From an uncultured Clostridia bacterium (GTDB lineage Bacteria > Bacillota > Clostridia > Christensenellales > CAG-314): a DNA stretch of 64,000 bases. The stretch covers positions 1 through 64,000 of the forward strand of contig CANOTO010000004.1 in the NCBI GenBank assembly GCA_947570215.1. Reading direction: 5' to 3'. The notes beneath the pieces were generated by a model. It saw nothing but the letters and a program-made list of their open reading frames with translations. It did not search any database and was not told the origin of the DNA. Position numbers and translations under genes: made by a program. This document shows, piece by piece, positions 51,107 through 57,987 of the stretch (positions within the stretch are counted from its first letter, which is position 1; the number at the start of each line of letters is the position of its first letter).

Positions 51107-51490
51107 ATGAATACGACAGATATTAGACGTTATTATAGAGAACGGTTCGGTTGGATTTTCCGATATACAAGTACAAACTTCTTATATTGTATTGCAAAAA
51201 CGTTATGTATAATAATAGGATTGCCGATTTATTCTGTAATGTTTGCAGTGGAAATGATATTGACGGGAGTCAATATGATTTTTAGTTGGATACCGATATT
51301 AAACGTAGTAGTTACGGTAATATGTAAGTCCCTAATATTTTTGACGGATAAGACTTTTTATATTTGCATATTGACGGATATAAAGAAATTCCGCGAAGCG
51401 ATGAAAGAACAGCCCGAATACGAAGTTTCCGACGCGGACGTCGATAGTTCGGCGAACGATATCGATATTAGAGATAACGCAGATTGCTGA
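51107..51490 (+). CDS. Small membrane protein, unknown function
   Basis: The 127-residue protein has a basic N-terminus, two to three hydrophobic segments (about 25-50, 55-72 and 78-90) and an acidic C-terminal tail rich in Asp. The ATG at 51107 sits where transcription from its promoter should start, and GGAG lies 13 nt upstream, too far for a normal site, so the message may be leaderless. It is just upstream of the spo0A-like gene, but a terminator overlaps its stop codon, so it is a separate unit. Function unknown. Confidence 0.65.
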   Translation: MNTTDIRRYYRERFGWIFRYTSTNFLYCIAKTLCIIIGLPIYSVMFAVEMILTGVNMIFSWIPILNVVVTVICKSLIFLTDKTFYICILTDIKKFREAMKEQPEYEVSDADVDSSANDIDIRDNADC

Positions 51491-51505
51491 AAGCTAATCT
51501 GCGTT
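51476..51505 (+). terminator. Intrinsic terminator overlapping a stop codon
   Basis: A 10-bp stem (51476-51485 with 51496-51505) has a 10-nt loop that contains the TGA of the membrane-protein gene. TTTTATGCTTTTTTTT follows. Confidence 0.75.
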
Positions 51506-51608
51506 TTATGCTTTTTTTTGTCGTTTAACTTATTTTGCCATACAATTTGCGTCATTTTTCTGTTTTAATCTACTTGGTTAGCAATTTAACCTTTCGATAT
51601 ATACATTT

Positions 51609-51615
51609 TTCGACA
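51609..51615 (-). promoter_or_regulatory. 0A box upstream of the spo0A-like gene
   Basis: TGTCGAA on the minus strand is the exact consensus 7-mer for Spo0A binding. It lies about 95 nt upstream of the start codon and 53 nt upstream of a TACAAT -10-like box at 51668-51673, which suggests autoregulation. Confidence 0.5.
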
Positions 51616-51703
51616 ATACTTCCCTAAGATTTACTTTTTTTCTAAGAAAACGACATATATCTTTGTGCTACAATATACCTACAAATTGCGGAGGTATATG
51701 GAA

Positions 51704-52432
51704 ATGATTAAAATAGGGCTTATCGGACAGCAAGGCTTAAAGGAAAGATTAAGCGAAAACGACGAATTTAACGTTATATTCGATTCGGACGGAAAGGACG
51801 CGAGAAGTTATCTCGATTCGACAGAACCGGACGTTGTAATAAGCGAGCTTGTTATGAGCGGCGAAGACGGTTTCGCTTTGTTGGAGAAGTACAGAGATGT
51901 AAAGTTCATAGTGGCTTCGGAATTGAAAAGCGAAGTATTTGTAATAAAGGCGTTGGAGCTCGGTGCGAAATATTACTTGGTTAAACCGTTGGAATACGGA
52001 GTGTTAGAGCAGCGCATACGTAACGTATACGAAGGCGACAGATTGGGCGGTAAAGTAGTGCGCAAAAAAAGCGTATCAGAGAAAACGTTAGACGAGCGTA
52101 TAAGCAATATTTTTGTAAGCGTAGGAATACCCGCGCATATCAAGGGTTATCAGTTTTTGAGAGAAGGCATAAAGCTTGCTGTGGATAATCCGCCTATTAT
52201 AAACGCCATTACGAAAAGCTTATATCCTTCCATCGCCAAAAAATTCGATACGACTTCCAGCAAAGTGGAACGCGCTATACGTCACGCTATCGAAGTTGCG
52301 TGGAACAGGGGCAAAATCGAAAATATCAACAGTATATTCGGAGTAAAGGTTTATAATTCGTCCGAAAAGCCCACTAACGGCGAGTTTATTGCGCTGCTTG
52401 CAGACAAAATGCTTTTGGAGTGCGCCTACTGA
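51704..52432 (+). CDS. spo0A: Spo0A-family sporulation regulator with degenerate receiver domain
   Basis: The 242-residue protein has a receiver domain (about 1-110) and the Spo0A C-terminal DNA-binding domain (about 125-240). The latter has the conserved G-x-P-A-H-I-K-G-Y-x-F-L-R-E-x-I and S-K-V-E-R-A-I-R-H-A-I-E-V-A-W stretches. The receiver is abnormal. The phospho-acceptor Asp is Glu48 (P-D-V-V-I-S-E-L-V-M), and the acidic pair after strand 1 is replaced by Gly-Gln-Gln (8-10). Ser72 and Lys94 of the switch are kept. I chose the ATG at 51704, 9 nt after GGAGG. It probably cannot be phosphorylated in the normal way and may be constitutively active or controlled by level. Confidence 0.92.
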   Translation: MIKIGLIGQQGLKERLSENDEFNVIFDSDGKDARSYLDSTEPDVVISELVMSGEDGFALLEKYRDVKFIVASELKSEVFVIKALELGAKYYLVKPLEYGVLEQRIRNVYEGDRLGGKVVRKKSVSEKTLDERISNIFVSVGIPAHIKGYQFLREGIKLAVDNPPIINAITKSLYPSIAKKFDTTSSKVERAIRHAIEVAWNRGKIENINSIFGVKVYNSSEKPTNGEFIALLADKMLLECAY

Positions 52433-52469
52433 CAATAATGAAAAAGTTTTGCATTCTTTCTTGAACAAG

Positions 52470-52498
52470 TTGCCAAAAACTTAAGTATGTGATACAAT
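52470..52498 (+). promoter_or_regulatory. Promoter of the TetR gene at 52538
   Basis: TTGCCA (52470-52475), 17 nt and TACAAT (52493-52498). A short imperfect inverted repeat, CTTGAACAAG, lies just upstream (52460-52469). Confidence 0.6.
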
Positions 52499-52537
52499 AT
52501 ATCGGGTTTGTAAAAGCTGACGTGTAGGGGAGATTGT

Positions 52538-53125
52538 ATGCAGTACTTAAAGAAAGAAATCAAAGACAGAATCTTGGCTTCCGCCGTAGACGAGTTTAAG
52601 GAACACGGCTTCGCCAACGCATCGATAAGAAATATCGCCAATAATGCCGAAATCTCGTTAGGCAATATTTACAGATATTTTGCAAATAAAGAAGCTTTGT
52701 ATCTTGCTGTAATAAATCCCTTTATGGAAAGCGTCAAGCAAAGCGTCGAACAGGACTTCGTCTTTAAAGATAAGTCGATGAAGGAAATGTCGATAGTATT
52801 CGTTAGATTTTTAATGCAGTACAGCGACGAATTGCTTATCATCCGCAAAGGCAACAGTGTGCATTACGATAAGTTTGTAAGCTATATTACGGAAGTTATT
52901 TCCAATAAAATCAGGGAAATGATGGAAGAATCCTTCCCCGAAATCGACGAAAAAATCAAGAATCCCGAATTTTACAACGCTATTGCCGAAGGTTTTCTTA
53001 ACAGCTTGTTCAAGATACTCCGCAACGAAGATTCTTCGGAAGTTCAGGAGCGTAACGCCCGCGAACTGATTACATTCTACTTCGGACATATGAAAGACAG
53101 ATTTTATCATTTTGATATGGAATAA
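52538..53125 (+). CDS. TetR-family transcriptional regulator
   Basis: The 195-residue protein has the TetR DNA-binding domain at about residues 8-55: ILASAVDEFKEHGFANASIR, then NAEISLGNIYRYFANKEALY. The C-terminal domain is helical and acidic with no known ligand motif. A ribosome-binding site of the GGGGAG type lies upstream. It is a single-gene unit with its own promoter and a strong terminator. No neighbour is an obvious target. Confidence 0.9.
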   Translation: MQYLKKEIKDRILASAVDEFKEHGFANASIRNIANNAEISLGNIYRYFANKEALYLAVINPFMESVKQSVEQDFVFKDKSMKEMSIVFVRFLMQYSDELLIIRKGNSVHYDKFVSYITEVISNKIREMMEESFPEIDEKIKNPEFYNAIAEGFLNSLFKILRNEDSSEVQERNARELITFYFGHMKDRFYHFDME

Positions 53126-53131
53126 CAAATG

Positions 53132-53166
53132 ACAACTCCGCTGACTATCGGCGGAGTTGTTTTTTT
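53132..53166 (+). terminator. Intrinsic terminator after the TetR gene
   Basis: A perfect 10-bp stem (53132-53141 with 53151-53160) is followed by a run of T. Confidence 0.85.
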
Positions 53167-53292
53167 GTGTCGTAATTGTCGATTGACGAATAGAATACCT
53201 ATAGGTGAAGCTGCAGATTTATATCGTTATTTAGTATTCACGTTTTAACAAGCATCTTCATACTATATACTGACTATTATAGGAGGTAATCA

Positions 53293-53934
53293 ATGCCGGT
53301 AAACAATTTAGATGGTAACAATTGTAGCGAAAAAATTTGTATTCAAGGCAAAAAAGTGTTTGACGCTTGTATGAAGCAAACGACCTTGCAGCAAATCACC
53401 GTAAACGTGTCGGACGTCAATCCCCCAAATCCAGCGGTTCCGCTTAGATTCGTAAGTTGTAAAAGTACTACGACGGTGGGCTCTGTGGAAAACTTGGTGG
53501 TGGAACGTCTTTCCGAACGTCCCAAATACGGTAGAGTGGAAGCGGACATAGTAGTGCCCGTAGAAGTAACATACATAGACGCCAACAACGTAGAAGGAAG
53601 CGGAACGGGAACTGTAACCGTGCCTGTGGACGTAGTCATGTATTTGCCTGAGCCGTCCATAATTCCGTACCGTATCGAAGCGAGCGTTTCGGCGGTAAGC
53701 CCCGAAGGACAATACAGTCAAACGCAGGAAATTGACGGAGTAACGTACTATATCTTCGTTATTAACTGCTGCGTGACTGCAATACTCAAGGTAACTATGG
53801 ACGTTGAGCTTATCGTACCCAGCTACGGTTACGCGGTAATTCCGCCCTGCCAAGAGTATACCGAAGAAGTATGCTCGGGATATTTCGAGCTGCCGCTGTA
53901 TCCTGGCGGAAGAACAAATCCTACAAATAACTGA
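53293..53934 (+). CDS. Spore-coat-like beta protein (DUF3794/SPOCS-like)
   Basis: The 213-residue protein has no signal peptide and begins with a Cys-containing stretch (C-S-E-K-I-C-I-Q-G-K-K-V-F-D-A-C). A long all-beta part follows with I-V-V-P-V-E-V-T-Y-I-D and V-T-V-P-V-D-V-V-M-Y. This resembles the SPOCS-type domains of clostridial spore proteins such as SipL, but I cannot prove it. Cys residues near the ends (CCV, CQEY...EVC) could form cross-links. AGGAGG precedes the ATG. A spore-coat or exosporium role fits the collagen-like gene and the Spo0A gene nearby. Confidence 0.6.
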   Translation: MPVNNLDGNNCSEKICIQGKKVFDACMKQTTLQQITVNVSDVNPPNPAVPLRFVSCKSTTTVGSVENLVVERLSERPKYGRVEADIVVPVEVTYIDANNVEGSGTGTVTVPVDVVMYLPEPSIIPYRIEASVSAVSPEGQYSQTQEIDGVTYYIFVINCCVTAILKVTMDVELIVPSYGYAVIPPCQEYTEEVCSGYFELPLYPGGRTNPTNN

Positions 53935-54161
53935 TTTACAATTTGTTACAATGCAAATAGCCGCGACTGTCTGTCGCGGCTATTTCGTATTGGTATTGTT
54001 ATTCTTGACTTAGCTGTATTGCTGTGATAGTACTGATTAAAAAAAATCGTGTTTGCGTGCTTGGTATTGTCGTGTAGCGTATATATCGGTATTACAGAGC
54101 AAATATAAGGGAGATAGCAGTATGGCGGCTAAAAATAGAAAACACCTTTATCGGAGTTGTA

Positions 54162-54344
54162 ATGGTATTTGTAGGCGACGACATACGAATAGGTATTGCC
54201 ATATGCGCAATTGCTTTGTTTGTATTTATTCCGATTATTGATAACAATGCGGGCGACAGCGTTATTTTTGTTGACGACAAGATCGAAAGCAAGCGCAAAA
54301 CCGTTGACTTGGGACGCCGCTTATTTGACGGTTCATTGTCATAA
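54162..54344 (+). CDS. Small membrane protein, possibly 5'-truncated by a frameshift
   Basis: The 60-residue ORF has one membrane segment (about 8-28) and a charged tail. GGAG lies 5 nt before its ATG. The frame stays open and protein-like upstream (reading W-R-L-K-I-E-N-T-F-I-G-V-V before the ATG) but lacks a start codon. A better start with AAGGGAG is at 54122 in a neighbouring frame. So the gene may have lost its true start by a one-base change, or that base is a sequencing error. No family is recognised. Confidence 0.4.
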   Translation: MVFVGDDIRIGIAICAIALFVFIPIIDNNAGDSVIFVDDKIESKRKTVDLGRRLFDGSLS

Positions 54345-54686
54345 ACTTTTAGGCGGGCGCACAGTATTTGCTTGGTTGTATTTCGATGATCATTATCTGA
54401 GTGAGAAAGAAGTTTTTTCATGGCGTGTTAGAAAACAAGGATTGTGTATTCGGTTGAATTACGAAAGGACGCAATTTATTCTATCTAAATGTAAAAACAA
54501 AATTGAAACGTTAAACGATAATTTTTTTCATTATTCCGATTTGATTTTCGCAATATATATGCACAACGATATTATATCTAATACGGATGAAGTTAACGGA
54601 TAATTAAAGTGAATATTGTTTGCTGTTATAAGTAACACTTGACGGCGGTATTTCATAACTTGAAGTATGGGTTTTGGAGTACGCGT
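54345..54686. other. Region with no convincing gene
   Basis: A frame open from 54196 to 54603 runs through this stretch. Its 3' part reads like a protein in places, but it has no start signal and overlaps the small membrane ORF. It may be a remnant of a decayed gene. Confidence 0.35.
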
Positions 54687-54905
54687 ATGAAATACAGAAA
54701 ATGTCCGCGATGCGGACTTAATTATATTTTGCAAGAAGAAGAATTGTGCATTGTATGTAAGGACGAGATAGCGGGGAAAAAGAGTGTTTTCGATGACGAA
54801 AATTACGACGAATTGATTTGTCCATACTGCGAAAAAAATCCAATCGGTTACGACGAAGTTATGTGCGAGCAATGCCGAGCGAAGCGGAACAAAAACAATC
54901 GTTAA
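54687..54905 (+). CDS. Double zinc-ribbon protein
   Basis: The 72-residue protein has four CxxC pairs: CPRC (6-9), CIVC (21-24), CPYC (45-48) and CEQC (60-63). Together they should bind two zinc ions. The ATG at 54687 follows GGAG at 8 nt; an in-frame start at 54639 lacks a site. It is basic at the end (RAKRNKNNR), which fits nucleic-acid or protein binding. Function unknown. It lies 39 nt before the metallophosphoesterase gene. Confidence 0.7.
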   Translation: MKYRKCPRCGLNYILQEEELCIVCKDEIAGKKSVFDDENYDELICPYCEKNPIGYDEVMCEQCRAKRNKNNR

Positions 54906-54944
54906 CGTATAGACAAAACGCTTGCTTTGTGGTAGAATAGCCGT

Positions 54945-55640
54945 ATGAAAGTTTACGCTATTAGCGATTTGCATTTGTCTGCCGCTTGCGATAAACCCAT
55001 GGACGTATTCGGCAAGGCGTGGGAAAACTATTTTGAAATTATATGCGACGACTGGCGAGCCAAGGTTGCGGACGACGACGTGGTGCTGCTGCCGGGAGAC
55101 TTTTCGTGGGCTATGCGTATGGAAGACGCTTTGCCCGATTTTCAAGCCGTGGCGTCGCTTCCGGGGCGTAAAGTAATTCTACGCGGCAATCACGATTACT
55201 GGTGGAATACTTTGTCGCAAGTGCGTAACTCTATTCCAAGCGGCTTTTACGCCCTTCAAAACGATTGTATACGCTTCGGCGACGTTCTTATATGCGGAAC
55301 GCGCGGTTGGATTTGTCCCGACGGCGACAATTTGTCCGCCGACGACAAAAAGATATATCTGCGCGAAACTGAGCGGCTTAAGCTGTCTCTTGCCGCCATG
55401 CAAAAGCAAAGGCAACCAAGCGACAAAGTAGTTGCCATTATGCATTATCCGCCTTTTAACTGCAGATACGACGAGTCGGATTTTACCAAGCAATTTGTAG
55501 CGGCGGACGTCTGTACTGTAGTATACGGTCATCTTCATGGCAAAGATTGTCGAGCCAATTTACATTTTAAGAAGTTCGGAATAGACTTCTATCTAACAAG
55601 TTGCGATTTAGCAGGAAATAAGCTGACGCAGATACTTTAA
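54945..55640 (+). CDS. Calcineurin-like metallophosphoesterase
   Basis: The 231-residue protein has the metal-binding motifs of the family: SDLHLS (6-11), GDFSWA (about 51-56), GNHDYWW (about 80-86), MHYPPF (about 165-170) and YGHLHG (about 194-199). The Trp-rich GNHDYWW form is typical of a clostridial subgroup. The substrate is not evident. Without a signal peptide it is cytoplasmic. Confidence 0.92.
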   Translation: MKVYAISDLHLSAACDKPMDVFGKAWENYFEIICDDWRAKVADDDVVLLPGDFSWAMRMEDALPDFQAVASLPGRKVILRGNHDYWWNTLSQVRNSIPSGFYALQNDCIRFGDVLICGTRGWICPDGDNLSADDKKIYLRETERLKLSLAAMQKQRQPSDKVVAIMHYPPFNCRYDESDFTKQFVAADVCTVVYGHLHGKDCRANLHFKKFGIDFYLTSCDLAGNKLTQIL

Positions 55641-55672
55641 TATTGTTGGCGACAGCATCAACAGATATACGG

Positions 55673-55703
55673 AACAGGTCGGTATTTGCCAACCTGTTTT
55701 TTT
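55673..55703 (+). terminator. Intrinsic terminator after the metallophosphoesterase gene
   Basis: AACAGGT (55673-55679) pairs with ACCTGTT (55692-55698), with a GG/CC inner pair, and is followed by a run of T. Confidence 0.75.
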
Positions 55704-55887
55704 ATGGGATTTTAACTATTAGCTTGTTTTACGTTACGGCGTTTTTTGTTTCGACGATTAAAGGCGCGCTCTGATATCCGAGTATTATTTCGCATAATTA
55801 TGACATTAAACGCGATATTATCATATTACTTTTTGCGTTTCTTTGCTGTAAATTGTCAAAATTACTATTTTTAATAAAATTTTTAAG
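55704..55887. other. Intergenic region upstream of the dcw cluster
   Basis: No gene or RNA is recognised; the functional part begins with the MraZ boxes. Confidence 0.5.
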
Positions 55888-55933
55888 AAAATGGTTAAAA
55901 ATGGTTGAAAATGGTTAAAAACTGTGTTAGAAT
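55888..55933 (+). promoter_or_regulatory. dcw promoter with three MraZ boxes
   Basis: Three direct repeats of AAAATGGTT(A/G) at exactly 10-nt spacing (55888-55917) are the pattern bound by MraZ. The -35 box TTGAAA (55905-55910) lies inside the array, and the -10 box TAGAAT (55928-55933) follows at 17 nt. MraZ bound there would block RNA polymerase and so repress its own cluster. Confidence 0.85.
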
Positions 55934-55962
55934 AGACCTACGATTATAGAAGGAGTAGCATA

Positions 55963-56409
55963 ATGTTTTTAGTTGGCAACCAACAGCATACGTTGGACGA
56001 TAAAAACAGAATACGGCTTCCCGCCAAGCACCGCGAAGCGTTGGGCAGCAATTATATATTGATGCCCGGTATGAACGGCTGTATTTTTGTTTATCCCGCT
56101 GACGAAGAACAAAAGCTGCTGCGCGCCATCCAGGACATGGATTCGTTCGATCCCGATTGTGCCGAATGGATAAGGAGCATAGCCGAATTTTCCGCGACGG
56201 TAGAAGCTGATTCGCAAGGCAGATTTATGATTCCGCAGGATTTATTGGCAATATGCGGTATAAAAAAGGACGTGCGTATTGTGGGCGCTATATCCAAGGT
56301 GGAGATTTGGAGCGAAGAAAGGTATCTTGAACGCCGTAATAGTCAGGATCATTCGCCGCAAGCGTTCGATGAACTGTACAGAAATTTGCATAAGGCGATG
56401 AACAAATGA
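55963..56409 (+). CDS. mraZ: Transcriptional regulator MraZ
   Basis: MraZ is the conserved first gene of the dcw cluster and represses it. The 148-residue protein has two AbrB-like swapped-hairpin domains, each with the D-x-K-x-R-x-x-x-P motif: DDKNRIRLPAKHR (about 11-23) and DSQGRFMIP (about 84-92). AGGAG precedes the ATG. The direct repeats in its promoter are its probable operator. It overlaps rsmH by four bases. Confidence 0.95.
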   Translation: MFLVGNQQHTLDDKNRIRLPAKHREALGSNYILMPGMNGCIFVYPADEEQKLLRAIQDMDSFDPDCAEWIRSIAEFSATVEADSQGRFMIPQDLLAICGIKKDVRIVGAISKVEIWSEERYLERRNSQDHSPQAFDELYRNLHKAMNK

Positions 56410-57332
56410 TTTTTGCGCATAAACCCGTTTTGTTGGACGAGTGTATAGACGCGCTAAACGTTAAAAGCGACGGTATATACGTGGATTGCACTGCGGGCGG
56501 CGGCGGACACTCCGCAAAAATATTAGAAAGACTGCAGGACGGTCTTCTAATAGATATAGACAAGGATACCGAAGCGCTGGAAACGTGCAAAAAACGTCTT
56601 GGCGAAAGCAACGTAAAATTCGTGCACTCCGATTTCAAGAATATTTCAGCCGTTCTCGACGAATTGGGCGTTGACAAGGTAGACGGAATGCTGGCAGATC
56701 TTGGAGTAAGTTCGTATCAGATCGACAATCCCGAGCGTGGGTTTTCCTATATGGCTTATGACGCGCCGTTGGATATGAAAATGGACGCAAGCCAAGCGTT
56801 ATCGGCAAAAGAAGTAGTCAATACCTACGACGAATACAGATTATACGAGATATTGCGCGATTACGGCGAAGAAAAGTTTGCTAAGCAAATTGCAAGAAAT
56901 ATCATTGCCGAACGCGGTAAAAAGCCGTTGGAAATATGCGGACAGCTGGTGGATATAATTGATAAGTCCATTCCGTATTCTGCTAAAAAGGGCGGGCATC
57001 CCGCAAAAAGAACGTTTCAGGCGTTAAGAATAGAAGTTAACGGCGAACTGGAAGGCTTAAACGAATTTATAGTCAGCGCCGTGGATCGGTTAAAGAGCAA
57101 CGGAATTATAGCTATAATAACCTTCCACTCGTTGGAAGATCGAATAGTTAAAAGATGCTTTAACGATTTGGCAACGGATTGTATATGTCCGCCGAATCTC
57201 CCCGTATGTGTATGCAATCACAGGGCGAAAGGCAAATTGGTAAATAAAAAACCGATACTCCCAAGCAGCAAGGAAGCGGCGGAAAACCCCCGTTCGCTAA
57301 GCGCGAAGCTGAGAGTATTTCAAAAAAAGTAA
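56406..57332 (+). CDS. rsmH: 16S rRNA (cytosine-1402-N4) methyltransferase
   Basis: RsmH (MraW) methylates C1402 in the P-site of 16S rRNA with S-adenosylmethionine. The 308-residue protein has the SAM motif VDCTAGGGGHS (about 26-36), LADLGVSSYQ (about 98-107) and GFSYM. The C-terminal F-H-S-L-E-D-R-I-V-K (about 241-250) is a family mark. Length is normal. It is coupled to mraZ by overlap. Confidence 0.96.
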   Translation: MIFAHKPVLLDECIDALNVKSDGIYVDCTAGGGGHSAKILERLQDGLLIDIDKDTEALETCKKRLGESNVKFVHSDFKNISAVLDELGVDKVDGMLADLGVSSYQIDNPERGFSYMAYDAPLDMKMDASQALSAKEVVNTYDEYRLYEILRDYGEEKFAKQIARNIIAERGKKPLEICGQLVDIIDKSIPYSAKKGGHPAKRTFQALRIEVNGELEGLNEFIVSAVDRLKSNGIIAIITFHSLEDRIVKRCFNDLATDCICPPNLPVCVCNHRAKGKLVNKKPILPSSKEAAENPRSLSAKLRVFQKK

Positions 57333-57347
57333 TAAAGGATAAAGGCG

Positions 57348-57986
57348 GTGAATATAATGCAATGGACACGCGATACAAGCTATCAACAAACCGAAATGCA
57401 AAACAACGACGTTTACTCTGACGTAAGAACGTCTTATTCCGCTAACCATTTTAACAATACGGAAGCACAGCAGGAATTCTCACTTTCCAGTATACAAGAA
57501 AGGCTCGGTCAACTGAGTCCCGTAGAAGAAACAGACGTTACGGTCGCTACGGCGGACGTTATGCCGTCCAGTCAAACGCTCAATATGAGCTATTCGCGCA
57601 ATTATTCCGAACAGACAAAAACGGCGAGTCGGCTGGATACGAAAACGAAGGTTATGATAGCTTCTTATGCAATAGTAGTATTAGCTCTTATAATAGGCGT
57701 AACTCTTTGCTCTGTGTCCGTTAGCGGTTCTTTTGTTGCGGCATCCGCGCTTAATTCGGAATATACCGAAGTCGCGACCAAAGTAGCAGATCTTACCAAT
57801 CAAATTAACTCAGAAGATTACGCGCTATTGGTGGAAAAAGCAACGAATCTGGGATACATAGATGCTTCCAAATCCAATACGCAAACGTACACCGAGATAG
57901 AAACAAGACCCGCGCAAAATTTCAACGTTCAAACAAATTGGTTTGATTCATTGTGCGATTGGTTAAGCGGAGTATTCGGGGGCTGA
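57348..57986 (+). CDS. ftsL: FtsL-like cell-division protein
   Basis: The 212-residue protein occupies the ftsL position between rsmH and the PBP gene. It has a long polar cytoplasmic N-terminus (about 1-100, rich in Thr, Ser, Gln), one membrane helix (about 104-128) and a short coiled-coil-like stretch (SALNSEYTEVATKVADLTNQI). The order is that of FtsL, but the N-terminus is longer than usual and the coiled coil short, so sequence support is weak. Start GTG 57348 or ATG 57357. It should link division proteins to the septal PBP. Confidence 0.7.
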   Translation: MNIMQWTRDTSYQQTEMQNNDVYSDVRTSYSANHFNNTEAQQEFSLSSIQERLGQLSPVEETDVTVATADVMPSSQTLNMSYSRNYSEQTKTASRLDTKTKVMIASYAIVVLALIIGVTLCSVSVSGSFVAASALNSEYTEVATKVADLTNQINSEDYALLVEKATNLGYIDASKSNTQTYTEIETRPAQNFNVQTNWFDSLCDWLSGVFGG

Positions 57987-57987
57987 T

